Numbered from the stretch's first letter, positions 17,970-27,642 are shown. The stretch: 64,000 bases of DNA from Methanoculleus oceani (GCF_023702065.1 NZ_QFDM01000003.1:62001-126000); one strand, 5' to 3'. The notes: generated from the letters alone by a model not told the origin. Numbers and translations are program-made.

Positions 17970-18722
17970 ATGGAGGATCCAATGACTGACGGGACAGAAC
18001 GCTACGGCCGGGAGATTAAAGAAGTCCAGTCCGAGATTGCGGCACTCAGGAGCGAACTCCGGCGGTTCATCGAGTACGCGAACAGGCAGCACGTCGATAC
18101 GGCCATCGACGGGCTCCGCAGGGAGTACGCGGGGGTCTTCGTTGAGCAGCACCTCTCCGACGCGGACCAGAGGCTCCGGGAGCGGATGATCCGGGATTGC
18201 CCGATGCGGGATCGGTGTTATGCCGCATTCTACGAGTTTCTCAAGAGTTCTGCAGAGCATATCCGGGACGGCGAAGTAAGCGAAGCGGTCGTCCGGTCAT
18301 ACCGCGACCGGCTCGCGGCGATGCGGAAGGGCGGGAAGTTCGAGAGCTGCTCCACCTGTTTTGCCGAGACGAACCGCCTCTTTGAGAAACAGATCGAGCT
18401 GATGCGCTCGCTCGGGATCTACCGGTGTGATCAAGAGGCATCTTCGTCCATCGCGGATCTCTCGGACGAGATCCTGGTCAGGGACATACTCGAACCGCTT
18501 GCAAACCGGCACCGTTTCCGGATCGTGCAGTCGCTTGCCGCCGGGACACAGACGTTCTCGGCTCTCTCGAACCTGACCGGTCTAAGGGGGGGCAACCTGC
18601 TCTTTCACCTCAAGAAACTCCAGGATGCCGGGATGATCCTGCAGCGGCACGAGCGGGGGGATTATATCATCACCGAGAAGGGCTATAAGACGCTCAAGGG
18701 CATCGGTGCCCTGCAGCCGTAG
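17970..18722 (+). CDS. winged-helix regulator with cysteine-rich sensor region
   Basis: A 250-residue predicted transcription regulator. A helical N-terminus (residues 8-45) leads to a region with cysteines in CPMRDRC, CSTC and YRC that could bind a metal or Fe-S cluster. The C-terminal ArsR-like winged helix (about 165-245) carries HRFRIVQSLAAGTQTFSAL and HLKKLQDAGMIL. It would bind DNA and respond to redox or metal state, but this is inference from the cysteine pattern. An alternative start is ATG 17982. Confidence 0.8.
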   Translation: MEDPMTDGTERYGREIKEVQSEIAALRSELRRFIEYANRQHVDTAIDGLRREYAGVFVEQHLSDADQRLRERMIRDCPMRDRCYAAFYEFLKSSAEHIRDGEVSEAVVRSYRDRLAAMRKGGKFESCSTCFAETNRLFEKQIELMRSLGIYRCDQEASSSIADLSDEILVRDILEPLANRHRFRIVQSLAAGTQTFSALSNLTGLRGGNLLFHLKKLQDAGMILQRHERGDYIITEKGYKTLKGIGALQP

Positions 18723-18874
18723 AGTGCCTTCCCGTCCCAGCAACCGCTGCCGCATTTACGGTTCCGTACAACGGCGAATCACGCGATCGGTGAGCCGCTG
18801 CTCTCCTCTCATACGGCATGAACAGAAACATATTTGATGCATGGCACCAGTCAGGAGCCTCCTGGGGAGGAGGT

Positions 18875-19327
18875 ATGGAACAGCCTGAGGAACTGAACAG
18901 GCTCAAGGACCGGTTCGTGGGAGATTGGGACCTGGATATAACCATACGTATGCCGGACGGCAACGCCCTGGCGGGCCGGGGTACGGCCATCGTCCGGGAG
19001 GTCTCCGCGGGTTACGGCATCGAGAGCGTTCTCGCGTACACCCTCGGCGATATGCCTTACGAAGAGACCGATCTCTGGAGCTACGACCGCTGGAGCGAGA
19101 CGATGCATATGTTCGGGGTGGGGTCAGACGGAAGCGTACACGACCACACCGGCAGGTGGAAGGATGCCGACACCCTGGAGATGCACTGGAGCGGTCCGGG
19201 GGAGGCCGAAGAGACGATCACGGCGACCTGGGAGTCCGCCGATACCGTTCGCATCCGCTCGGAGTCGACCTCAGGGGGAAAGCCCGGGCCTGCCATGGAC
19301 TCCGTGGGGAGAAAGCGGAAGGGATGA
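18875..19327 (+). CDS. DUF1579-like lipocalin-type protein
   Basis: About 150 residues resembling DUF1579: FVGDWDLDITIRM at the start, then beta strands with YDRWSETMHMFG, DHTGRWKDADTLEMHWSG and TATWESADTVRIRSES. The fold suggests a small beta-barrel that holds a ligand; function is unknown. The start at 18875 follows GGGGAGG closely; an earlier ATG at 18818 has no ribosome site and would add an unconserved extension. Confidence 0.75.
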   Translation: MEQPEELNRLKDRFVGDWDLDITIRMPDGNALAGRGTAIVREVSAGYGIESVLAYTLGDMPYEETDLWSYDRWSETMHMFGVGSDGSVHDHTGRWKDADTLEMHWSGPGEAEETITATWESADTVRIRSESTSGGKPGPAMDSVGRKRKG

Positions 19328-19412
19328 GGGGGTTGGGGGTCCGTATCGCCCCTGTCGAGGGTGCCGGCTTCCGGCCGACTCGTCAAAAAAAGTTTCCGGG
19401 GAGGAGCGGCCG

Positions 19413-20990
19413 TCAGGCAGCCTCGGCCCCTTTCTCCGCGGGCACCTCATGCCGGTCGAGCACCCACCCGATCAGCAGTGCGGCCGTCGAGAGGGGAAGG
19501 GCGATGACGAGCGGATCCACGACCTGCCACGGCGCGGAAAGGACCGCCGGAACCCCGAAGAGGAGGTTGGAGAGCCCGAGCGCCGCCGACTCCTTGACGT
19601 GGACGAAGGCGGTCCACGCGAACCAGGCGGCAGCTCCGGCGACGAGGCTCATCTTCGCCGCTCGGAGCGACGGCCTGCTGCTGTACATGGCGTGGGCGTA
19701 GGCGGGCAGGAACGCTGAAGCACAGAGGCCCATGAACATCGCCGTCGCCCGGGCGATGATGCTGCCGGGCAGGATGAAGGCCAGGACGACGCTTACGACG
19801 ATCATGACGACAGTTGCCACCCGGATCGGCCGCATCGCCGCTTTCTCGTGACCGGTGCGCCGCACGACGTCGAACCCGAGCGACGTTCCCATGACGTGAA
19901 AGAGGGAACTGAGCGTGGACATTGCGGCGGCAAGGAGCGCCAGCATGAAGATGACGACGAAGAGGTCCGGCATCGATGCGTTGATGAAGTTCGGTATGAT
20001 CGTGTCGACGTTCCCTTCGGTGGCCGCCTGCAGGGCGATCACTCCCTGGGTCTGGTAGAAGTAGACGTTCGTGAGCGCGCCGACCGTGAAGGCGACGCCG
20101 GTCATCATCAGGATGAATGGTCCGCCGACGAGGACCGCCCGGTTCAGCGACCGGCTGTCCTTGACGGTCATGAACCGGACCACGAGTTGAGGCTGCGCCA
20201 GCACCCCGATGCCCACCCCGAGAACGAGCGTCGTCACCAGCGTGAGCCAGATGGACGAGCCGAGTGCCGGCATGGAAGCCCACCCGGTCATCCCTCCGGC
20301 GGCAAGCGCCTGCGGGACGAGGTCCGACATCGCGGCAAGAGCGGTGTGCGCCTCGATAACGCCCCCGAGCTGGATGTAGGTGAGCGCGAGAAGGATGGTC
20401 ATGCCGACGAGCATGATCCCGCCCTGCAGCGCGTCGGTGTACATGACGGCGATGAGCCCGCCGAGTACCACGTAGAGGGCGACGATCGCGGCAAACGCGA
20501 TGAGCGCGGTGGTATACGGGATCTGCAGCGTGCTCGTGATGAACTGGGCGCCGCCGATCAGGATCGCCGCCGTATACAGCGGCATGGCGATGACGATGAC
20601 GAGCCCCGCGGCATACTGCATGAACGGCGACCCGTAGCACTTCCCCATCAGGTCGGGGAAGGTCACGGCACGGAGTTTATTCCCTATGCTGCGGGTCCGT
20701 TTTCCGAAGACGACAAATGCGATGAGAATCCCGAGCCCGATATTGAGGACGGTCAGCCAGATCAGCCCCATGCCGAGCTGCGCCGCAACGCCCCCGAACC
20801 CGACGATGGCGGACGTGCTGATGAACGTCGCTCCGTAGGAGAGGGCAAGGATCACGGGATGGATCTTCCTGCCGGCGACCATGTAGTCGTCGCTCTCTTT
20901 TGTCTGGCGGTAGCCGAGATAGCCGAGACCGATGATGATGACGAGATACGCCAGCGTTATCGCGACGAAGAGCCCTGTATCAACTGCCAT
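19413..20990 (-). CDS. sodium:solute symporter
   Basis: SSS-family transporter of 525 residues with about 13 membrane helices. Characteristic segments include DDYMVAGRKIHP, YGATFISTSAIVGFGG, FPDLMGKCYGSPFMQ and VLGGLIAVMYTDALQGGIM. It would import an unidentified organic solute with Na+. Its ATG lies within the end of an upstream 42-residue gene, so translation is coupled. Confidence 0.93.
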   Translation of the reverse strand: MAVDTGLFVAITLAYLVIIIGLGYLGYRQTKESDDYMVAGRKIHPVILALSYGATFISTSAIVGFGGVAAQLGMGLIWLTVLNIGLGILIAFVVFGKRTRSIGNKLRAVTFPDLMGKCYGSPFMQYAAGLVIVIAMPLYTAAILIGGAQFITSTLQIPYTTALIAFAAIVALYVVLGGLIAVMYTDALQGGIMLVGMTILLALTYIQLGGVIEAHTALAAMSDLVPQALAAGGMTGWASMPALGSSIWLTLVTTLVLGVGIGVLAQPQLVVRFMTVKDSRSLNRAVLVGGPFILMMTGVAFTVGALTNVYFYQTQGVIALQAATEGNVDTIIPNFINASMPDLFVVIFMLALLAAAMSTLSSLFHVMGTSLGFDVVRRTGHEKAAMRPIRVATVVMIVVSVVLAFILPGSIIARATAMFMGLCASAFLPAYAHAMYSSRPSLRAAKMSLVAGAAAWFAWTAFVHVKESAALGLSNLLFGVPAVLSAPWQVVDPLVIALPLSTAALLIGWVLDRHEVPAEKGAEAA

Positions 20991-21108
20991 CCCGTTGCTC
21001 CTCCGCGCCGTTATTCCAGTTCCACAGGCCGTACACTAAGCATGCGAGCGTAAAGACGAGCGCAAGCAGATATCCAACCCAGATCGAGGGATCAGTAATG
21101 CCAAACAT
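20980..21108 (-). CDS. symporter small accessory protein
   Basis: A 42-residue protein: MFGITDPSIW, one membrane helix (VGYLLALVFTLACLVYGLW), then a charged tail. GGTGG precedes the ATG by about eight bases. It overlaps the symporter start by 11 bases. Small one-helix proteins of this kind are known partners of SSS symporters in archaea and bacteria; a role in assembling or stabilising the transporter is the likely one. Confidence 0.85.
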   Translation of the reverse strand: MFGITDPSIWVGYLLALVFTLACLVYGLWNWNNGAEEQRDGS

Positions 21109-21491
21109 AACAAACCACCTGGCGGTAACGGGAAAACCGTTACATTACACGGGAACTCAGCAAAGGGCCGGTTCCCTACCTAAAGAAGAATGCGCTCTGC
21201 ACCTGCGTGCAGTGGTAGGACTCTAAATCGTTGCCAATCATCGAGTACCTAAACACCTTCTAGATCCATTGTATTTAAACCATACGATCTTTTTGCCACT
21301 CAAGCGAAGGGAGATTGCATCGCTGCCGGATTCTTCCCATATTAAAGCCCCGTTTGCAGTACTGGCCCGGGTAACGGCAGCCGATCGTGCTCCCGGGCAT
21401 CCAGAACGGTGATATGCACGGACGGCGTACCGGATGTTGTTTCGGGGCGAAGTCCCGGAGAGCGGCCCGCCGGGCCGTAAGGTGATGGATC
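21109..21491. other. divergent intergenic region
   Basis: About 380 bases between the symporter operon and the nucleoside-recognition gene. It contains GTATTTAAACCAT near 21268-21280, a possible TATA element. No gene or RNA is recognised. Confidence 0.4.
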
Positions 21492-22451
21492 ATGGACAGC
21501 ACGGTAGAGATCGTTTCAGCGACACTGGGCCTCTCGTTCGAGCTCCTGCTCCGGACGGTTCCGATCGTCGTCATCGGCGTGCTGCTCGCCGAGGTCCTGA
21601 TTGCTCTCCGGATCACCGACAGGATCGCGAGTGTTGCCTACCCGGTCACGACGTTCTCCCACCTGCCCCGCGAGTGCGGGACGAGTTTTCTCCTGGCGTT
21701 CATCTCGCCGCAGGCGGCGGACGCGATGCTCGTCGATTACTACAACAAGGGGATGATCGGGAGAGTCGAACTCGTCGTCGCAGCGCTCATCAACTCCTTC
21801 CCGTCCGTCGTCATGCACTGGCGCTACCTCATTCCCGTCTACGTGCCGCTGCTCGGGGTCTTCGGGATGATCTACTTCGCCATACTGATGGGGATCGGGT
21901 TTCTCAAGACCGGCATCGTCATGGTGGCCGGGAGGATGCTTCTTCCCGGGGTTCCGGCGTCCGGGCCGCCGGAGAGACCCCCGGGGAAGACTCTGTCGCT
22001 GCGGGAAGCGCTCTCTGCCGCAACCGGACCGACCGCAAAAACCCTCCGCCGGATCCTCGGGATCATGATCCCGACGATCGTCGCCGTGGCGTTTCTCATC
22101 GAAGCGGGCTTCTTCGATGCCGTTGCCGCCTACCTGGAGGGCGCGAGCAGGCTCTTCCCCATACCGCCCGAGGGGCTCGCGATCATCGCCGCGAAGTTCG
22201 GGTCGTACGTCGCCGCGGCAAGCCTTGCGTCCGGACTGCTCGCGGCGGGCGATATCTCCGGCAGGGATATCGTCATCACGCTGCTCGTGGCGAACCTGCT
22301 CACCAGCCTCACCACCTACCTGCGATGGCTCGGGTCGTTCTACATCGCGATCTTCGGGCCAAGGCGGGGCACCGAGATCATGGTCATCTCCGTCATTCTC
22401 CAGGACGGCCTTCTCCTGATAGCCATCTTCCTGCTGGCCCGGTTCTGGTAA
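21492..22451 (+). CDS. nucleoside recognition (Gate) domain membrane protein
   Basis: A 319-residue integral membrane protein with about eight helices. It contains two Gate-like halves: the first with LPRECGTSFLLAFISPQAADAM and the second with FGSYVAAASLASGLLAAGDIS. Gate domains occur in nucleoside transporters, FeoB and sporulation proteins. The substrate is unknown. AAGGTGAT lies just before ATG 21492. Confidence 0.85.
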   Translation: MDSTVEIVSATLGLSFELLLRTVPIVVIGVLLAEVLIALRITDRIASVAYPVTTFSHLPRECGTSFLLAFISPQAADAMLVDYYNKGMIGRVELVVAALINSFPSVVMHWRYLIPVYVPLLGVFGMIYFAILMGIGFLKTGIVMVAGRMLLPGVPASGPPERPPGKTLSLREALSAATGPTAKTLRRILGIMIPTIVAVAFLIEAGFFDAVAAYLEGASRLFPIPPEGLAIIAAKFGSYVAAASLASGLLAAGDISGRDIVITLLVANLLTSLTTYLRWLGSFYIAIFGPRRGTEIMVISVILQDGLLLIAIFLLARFW

Positions 22452-22675
22452 GGAAGGCAAAGGAGATCTCCGGGCGTTCGCCCGTCGTAGTGCCCTGCAC
22501 GATTGAGGCCCTTATCGGAGAACGTGAGCCTGCACAAGGGGCATACGGCGAAAACACTGTATTTAGTGAGGTATTTCTCCGGTTTGCCGTCATCATATCT
22601 GTTTTCACCGGTGCACCCGCAACGGGAAAGTTTTTCATGGAGAAACGATGAAGCCCGGGAAAATCGGAGGGAGAT

Positions 22676-23170
22676 ATGATGGAAGAAACAAGTATCACCG
22701 CTGAACCGGGCAAGCAGGAGATCGTCATCTCGCGGGTCTTCGACGCGCCGCCGGACCTCGTGTTCAAGGCGTGCACGGACCCGGAGCTGATATCGCGGTG
22801 GTGGGCGCCGGAGAGCATCACGACCACGGTCGAGAAGATGGACACGAGGCCCGGCGGGATGTGGCGCGTCACCCAGCGCGATGCCGAGGGCAACGAGTAC
22901 GCGTTCCACGGCGTATACCACGAGGTTACGCCCGAGCGGATCGTCGACACCTTCGAGTACGAGGCCATGCCGGGCCATGTTCTGCTCGAGACGGAGACGA
23001 TCGAAGACCTCGGCGGCGGCAGGACAAAGATGACCGACCACCTGATCTTCCAGTCGGTCGAGGACCGCGACGGGATGCTCCAGTCGGGCATGGAGGAAGA
23101 GATGACCGGCCCCATGGAGCGCCTCGCGGAACTCCTGCAGTCGCTGAAACAGGCGGCGCCGGCACGATGA
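22676..23170 (+). CDS. SRPBCC (Aha1-like) domain protein
   Basis: A 164-residue START/Aha1-type protein with VFDAPPDLVFKACTDPELISRWW, RPGGMWR, NEYAFHGVYHEV and a C-terminal helix. The fold makes a hydrophobic pocket for a small ligand. It is closely similar to the second half of the next gene, so the two derive from a tandem duplication. The start may also be ATG 22679. Confidence 0.88.
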   Translation: MMEETSITAEPGKQEIVISRVFDAPPDLVFKACTDPELISRWWAPESITTTVEKMDTRPGGMWRVTQRDAEGNEYAFHGVYHEVTPERIVDTFEYEAMPGHVLLETETIEDLGGGRTKMTDHLIFQSVEDRDGMLQSGMEEEMTGPMERLAELLQSLKQAAPAR

Positions 23171-23341
23171 ACGTGGAGCAGCCGGCCTCAACCCGACTTT
23201 TTTCATGCAGGGATCCTGCCGCGGCCCTCCGGTGCCGGGCAGCCGCCCGGGAAGGGGACCTGCGGCAACCTCGTCAGGAGTATTTGCCGATGGGTTAATA
23301 ACCACCCGGCCGTTATAGGAGCGCTCTAAGGTGAGCACTCC

Positions 23342-24310
23342 ATGGAAGAGGCACAGCAGATCAGGTCGGAAATTCTCATCGAACGCGTCTTCGACGCACC
23401 GCGCGAACTCGTCTGGAAGGCGTGGACAGAGCCCGGGTATGTCAAACGCTGGTGGGGGGCGAAGGGCTTCACTGAGCCGGTCATCAGGATCGACCTCCGC
23501 GAGGAAGGCAGGTACCTGTTTGGCATGCGATCGCCCGAAGGCCAGGATTTCTGGAGCACGGGTGAGTACCGCGAGATCGCCCCCGCGGAACGGCTCGTCT
23601 TCACCGACTCGTTCTCGGACGCAGAAGGCAACGTCGTCCCGGCCTCGTACTACGGGATGACCGGGGACTGGCCGCTGGAACTGGTGGCGACGGTGACGTT
23701 CGAGGACGCCGACGGCGGGACAAAGGTGACCATACGGGAGCCCGGCGTCCCGGCGGACGAGGACCGCGATATGGCCGTAGTCGGCTGGAACGAGTCCCTC
23801 GACAAACTCGCAGACGTCCTGAAAGGAGCCGCGAAGACGCATCTTACCGCCGAGCCGGGCAAACAGGACGTCGTCATAACGAGGGTCTTCGACGCGCCGC
23901 GGGATGCCGTCTTCGGGATCTTCGCGAACCCGGACCTCATACCCCGGTGGTGGGGGCCGGCGAACCTCACGACGACGGTCGAGGAGATGGAGGTGCGGCC
24001 GGGCGGCACCTGGCGGTATGTCCAGCGCGACGCCGATGGGAACGAATACGCGTTCCACGGGGTGTATCACGACATTACCCCGCCTGAGCGGCTCGTCGGC
24101 ACCTCCGAGTTCGAGGGCGAGCCGGGCCGCGTCACGCTCGAGACGGTGACATTCGAAGACCTGGGCAGCAGGACGAGGGTGACGGACCGGACGGTCTTTT
24201 CGACGGTCGAGGATCGCGACGCGGCGCTCGCCTCGGGCATGAGGGAGGGGGCGGTCGAGAGCATGGACCGGTTCGCCAGGCTCCTCGAAGAGACGCAGCG
24301 AGGCGCTTGA
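23342..24310 (+). CDS. double-domain SRPBCC (Aha1-like) protein
   Basis: A 322-residue fusion of two SRPBCC domains (about 8-160 and 168-320). The first half has VFDAPRELVWKAWTEPGYVKRWWG; the second VFDAPRDAVFGIFANPDLIPRWWG and is nearest to the single-domain gene upstream. Each half is a normal domain length. Function is unknown; hydrolase genes follow in the same direction. Confidence 0.88.
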   Translation: MEEAQQIRSEILIERVFDAPRELVWKAWTEPGYVKRWWGAKGFTEPVIRIDLREEGRYLFGMRSPEGQDFWSTGEYREIAPAERLVFTDSFSDAEGNVVPASYYGMTGDWPLELVATVTFEDADGGTKVTIREPGVPADEDRDMAVVGWNESLDKLADVLKGAAKTHLTAEPGKQDVVITRVFDAPRDAVFGIFANPDLIPRWWGPANLTTTVEEMEVRPGGTWRYVQRDADGNEYAFHGVYHDITPPERLVGTSEFEGEPGRVTLETVTFEDLGSRTRVTDRTVFSTVEDRDAALASGMREGAVESMDRFARLLEETQRGA

Positions 24311-24391
24311 AGACCCGGGTTCAACCGGGTGCAAGGCCCGGGATGCCGGCGTGGAACGGCGAGGTCGCCAACCGGCACGACCGAGAGGAGC

Positions 24392-25384
24392 GTGAACTCA
24401 TTGGCTGACCTCCCGATCGTTCTCATCCTGCTCGGTATCGCCGTCGCGGGGGTGGCGGTCGCGGTGCGCTACCGGAGCGATATGCGTGCCGCCCGGGAGC
24501 GTATCGAGAGGTCGGGGAGCCGGGTGGCCCGGACGGACTATGGGAGCATCGAATACGCCCGGGTGGGATCCGGGTATCCGGTGCTGGTCGTCCACGGCAA
24601 CGCGGGCGGGTTCGACCAGGGACTGATGCTCGCCGGCCGGACCATCGACCCGCGGTTCCAGGTCATCGCGCCCTCAAGGTTCGGCTACCCCGGCTCGCCC
24701 ATGCCGCCGGCAGCGAGCGTCGCCATGCAGGCGGATGCTTTTGCCTGCCTGCTGGATGCCCTTGCGATCGAGCAGGCCGCCGTCGTCGGCTACTCGGCGG
24801 GATCCGCATCGGCGATCCAGTTTGCCCTGCGCTACCCGGAGCGTGTCTCGGCCCTCGTCCTTGTCGAGCCCGTCGCCCCGGGAAAGGGGCCGGTCATGCC
24901 GAAGTCCATCTTCACCATCTTCTTCACGAACAACTTCATCTACTGGGCAACGGTCACCTATTTCCAGCCGATCGTGGGAGGAGCATGGGCCGGCGTGCCC
25001 CGGGGAAAGCGGCTCACCCCAAAAGATAAGGCCGAGGTCAGGATGCTGCTTTCAAGCCTCCTGCCGGTCAGCGCCCGGATAGACGGAAGTTCTTTTGACA
25101 TCTACGTATCAACCCCCGGACTGCTCAACGACCAGGAGGGCAACGATTATCCGTTCGGCACCATCAGGGCCCCCACGCTGGTGGTCAGCGCCGTGGACGA
25201 TCCGCTGGCGCTCCACGAGAATGCACGTGCCCTTGTGCGGAAGATCCCGGGCGCTCGTCTCCTTGCCGTACCGGGGGGCGGTCACATGCTCCTCGGGCAT
25301 GACGAAGAAGTCAGGCAGGGGATCACGGAGTTCCTGTACGACAACGGCATTCCCGGTCCCTCTACAAACCAGAAGGAGAAATGA
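24392..25384 (+). CDS. membrane-anchored alpha/beta hydrolase
   Basis: About 330 residues. A single N-terminal membrane helix (LPIVLILLGIAVAGVAVAV) anchors an alpha/beta hydrolase facing either side. VLVVHGNAGG is the oxyanion-hole region, the nucleophile serine is in VGYSAGSA, and the acid and histidine are in VVSAVDDP and GGGHMLLGH. No ATG fits; GTG 24392 or TTG 24401, both after GAGAGGAG, are the candidates. It overlaps the next hydrolase gene by four bases (ATGA) if that starts at 25381. Confidence 0.82.
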   Translation: MNSLADLPIVLILLGIAVAGVAVAVRYRSDMRAARERIERSGSRVARTDYGSIEYARVGSGYPVLVVHGNAGGFDQGLMLAGRTIDPRFQVIAPSRFGYPGSPMPPAASVAMQADAFACLLDALAIEQAAVVGYSAGSASAIQFALRYPERVSALVLVEPVAPGKGPVMPKSIFTIFFTNNFIYWATVTYFQPIVGGAWAGVPRGKRLTPKDKAEVRMLLSSLLPVSARIDGSSFDIYVSTPGLLNDQEGNDYPFGTIRAPTLVVSAVDDPLALHENARALVRKIPGARLLAVPGGGHMLLGHDEEVRQGITEFLYDNGIPGPSTNQKEK

Positions 25385-25386
25385 TC

Positions 25387-26214
25387 ATGGTAACAAATGA
25401 GATTGCACCCGCGGCCCCGGGCCGCTACGCGGCCATAAACGGGCTTTCGATGTATTACGAGATTCACGGCACCGGCCGACCGCTGGTGCTCCTTCACGGG
25501 GCGCTCACGACGATCGAGGGCTCGTTTCAGAGGATGCTGCCGACGCTCGCCGCGAACCGGCAGGTCATCGCCGTCGAGCAGCAGGCTCACGGCCGTACCG
25601 CCGATATCGACCGCCCGCTGACCTACGAGGGGATGGGAAAGGATACCGCCGAACTCCTCCGGCAGATCGGGGTCAAAGAAGCCGACATCTTCGGCTACAG
25701 CATGGGGGCCGCCATCGCCCTCGAGATCACCGTCCGGCACCCCGAACTCGTGCACAAACTCGTCCTCGTCTCGCCGAGTTACACGAGAGAAGGGGCCTAC
25801 CCCGAGATGTACGAGGGGGAAGAGAACCTGAAGCCCGAGGATCTGGCCGGAACCCCGTTCGCGGAAGAGTACGCCCGGACAGCCCCGAATCCGGATGACT
25901 GGCCCGGGCTTATCGAGAAGGTGAAGCAGCTGGACCGGGAGTTTCAGGGCTGGACGCCTGGGGAGATCCGGTCGATCCGGGCGCCCACGCTCGTCATCAT
26001 CGGCGACTCCGACGTCGTTCGCCCCGAGCATGCGGTGGAGTTCTTCCGGCTGCTCGGCGGCGGCGTCCCGGGGGATCTCGTCGGGCTTCCCCGCTCCCGG
26101 CTCGCGGTCCTCCCCGGCACGACTCATATCACGCTCATCGATCGCACCGACTGGCTGCTCTCGATGATTGGAGAGTTCCTCGATGCGCCCGTGCCGGAGG
26201 GTGGGGGAGTGTGA
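25387..26214 (+). CDS. alpha/beta hydrolase
   Basis: A 275-residue soluble hydrolase: LVLLHGAL, nucleophile motif FGYSMGAA, acid in IIGDSDVV and histidine in LPGTTHITL. AGGAG lies eight bases before ATG 25387, which is preferred over ATG 25381. It may form an operon with the anchored hydrolase upstream. The substrate, probably an ester or amide, is unknown. Confidence 0.88.
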   Translation: MVTNEIAPAAPGRYAAINGLSMYYEIHGTGRPLVLLHGALTTIEGSFQRMLPTLAANRQVIAVEQQAHGRTADIDRPLTYEGMGKDTAELLRQIGVKEADIFGYSMGAAIALEITVRHPELVHKLVLVSPSYTREGAYPEMYEGEENLKPEDLAGTPFAEEYARTAPNPDDWPGLIEKVKQLDREFQGWTPGEIRSIRAPTLVIIGDSDVVRPEHAVEFFRLLGGGVPGDLVGLPRSRLAVLPGTTHITLIDRTDWLLSMIGEFLDAPVPEGGGV

Positions 26215-26501
26215 CCGGCGGTCTGAGCAGCGGGGCAGTCCCTCTCCACGGTCACGTTGCGGGTCCTCATCGTCTGGCTCTACAATACTACGACCCGGCC
26301 GTCACCGGGGGCGATCACAGCGGTGATCGCCGTAGTCGTGACGCTCCTCTGGGGGCCGGAGACGCTGGCCCGATTCGTATGCCCGCCGGTTCTGACATCC
26401 AGACCTCGACGGCACGGGCCCGGGGCAGTCCGGCAGGCCCTTCTCAGCTGCCATAAGAGACCCGCGAAAATTTAAAGAGGTCAATCGTCCATTGGCCTCC
26501 C
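26215..26501. other. intergenic region
   Basis: About 290 bases with no recognised gene. The end carries AAATTTAAAG at 26467-26476, a TATA-like box about 30 bases before the excalibur lipoprotein gene. Confidence 0.45.
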
Positions 26502-26906
26502 ATGGTAGACCTGCGTTTGTCGAAGAGGAGCGTAATCGTCGGGATCATTTTCATCTTCTGCCTGGCGATCTTTGTATCGGGCTGCACTTCACGGGCCGCT
26601 ACCAAGAGTCAACCGGCAGCATCGACAACGATCGCGGAAGAGACACAACCGCCGCCGACTTCTCTCCCCGCAACGGCACCTACGGATACACCGACCACCG
26701 TGCCGACCACGAAACCGACAACCCAGAAACCGGCGCCGACGTCCTGCGAAGTATGCAGTTGCTCGGGTGACCGCTACAACTGTGGCGACTTCAAGACTCA
26801 GAGTGAAGCGCAAGCATGCTATGACTACTGCCGGTCGAAAGGAATTGGCGATGTTCACAAACTTGACGCTGACGAGGACGGTATCGCCTGCGAGAGCCTG
26901 AAGTAG
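26502..26906 (+). CDS. lipoprotein with excalibur calcium-binding domain
   Basis: A 134-residue exported lipoprotein. The signal peptide ends in FVSGC (lipobox cysteine near 28). A threonine/proline-rich linker (about 35-80) leads to a C-terminal domain with four to five cysteines and [13 protein letters not shown], the DxDxDGxxCE signature of excalibur domains that bind calcium. It probably sits on the outer face of the membrane. The TATA box about 30 bases upstream suggests a very short leader. Confidence 0.85.
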   Translation: MVDLRLSKRSVIVGIIFIFCLAIFVSGCTSRAATKSQPAASTTIAEETQPPPTSLPATAPTDTPTTVPTTKPTTQKPAPTSCEVCSCSGDRYNCGDFKTQSEAQACYDYCRSKGIGDVHKLDADEDGIACESLK

Positions 26907-26914
26907 ACGGTGAG

Positions 26915-26990
26915 GCGAGCAGGAATGCGACAAGGAGGTCTTCGGGCGTCTTGATGGGGAGTCTCGCGCCGGCGGGGGCGCCTGTAATCC
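26915..26990 (-). pseudogene. fragment of an MTH865-family gene
   Basis: On the minus strand this reads ITGAPAGARLPIKTPEDLLVAF, matching [22 protein letters not shown] of the intact gene at 17473-17712. Neither end of the family is present and no start is seen. It is a relic. Confidence 0.65.
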
Positions 26991-27112
26991 GGCATATATA
27001 TTTTTATCTCGTTAAAGATAGGATGGCCCGGCGCTCCCCACAGAACCGGACACGGTCCCGAACCCTATCGGCGTCGAGATGCGGGGAGTTGCAGCAACAG
27101 GAGGAATTGAGG

Positions 27113-27529
27113 ATGTCAGGTGAACTGTTAGGTGAGTCCCGGGGGAAGATCATCGGCACGAGAATTGTCGAACTTCTCGAAACCAGCCCGAAGATCGAGA
27201 CGACAGACCAGTCGACCGGTAAACTGCTTGATATCGATATGCAGGATATCTCAACTGCCCGGAGCGTGTGGCGCTCTCCGGATACCTTCTACGCGGAGGG
27301 TATCGGAGTAGTAACATCAACAAGCGGTGAGGTAGCCATGTACACCGGAACCGGGATGGGTAAAGGAAGTCTGTGGAGCCCTGAGACTCTCTTCCACGGG
27401 ATTCTCCTCTTCCGCTCGTCCACCCCGCAATGGAGCCGCCTCAATGGGATCGTGGCCGTGGTCGAATATACCGTTGATGCCGAAGGCAATAGCCATTCGA
27501 GGATCTGGGAGTGGAAGGGACGGCCATAA
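27113..27529 (+). CDS. conserved protein of unknown function
   Basis: A 138-residue protein with SGELLGESRGKIIGTRIVE, GIGVVTSTSGEVAMYTGTGMGK and SRLNGIVAVVEYTVDAEGNS. The glycine-rich beta pattern suggests a small beta-barrel. CAGGAGG about eleven bases before ATG 27113 supports this start. No function is recognised. Confidence 0.7.
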   Translation: MSGELLGESRGKIIGTRIVELLETSPKIETTDQSTGKLLDIDMQDISTARSVWRSPDTFYAEGIGVVTSTSGEVAMYTGTGMGKGSLWSPETLFHGILLFRSSTPQWSRLNGIVAVVEYTVDAEGNSHSRIWEWKGRP

Positions 27530-27642
27530 CGAGCATAGTGATCGTCTCAAGGCTCCTCGGCGAGGAGCCCAAAACCCGGGTAGACCGTCATCGTGCCGGT
27601 GCTTGCCCGATCCACCGTCACTCACGCCCTGATGCGCCGTCG

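Noticed and set aside
22340-24334. 664-codon open frame opposite the SRPBCC genes
   Set aside because: It runs across three plus-strand domains with clear homology and has no motif of its own.
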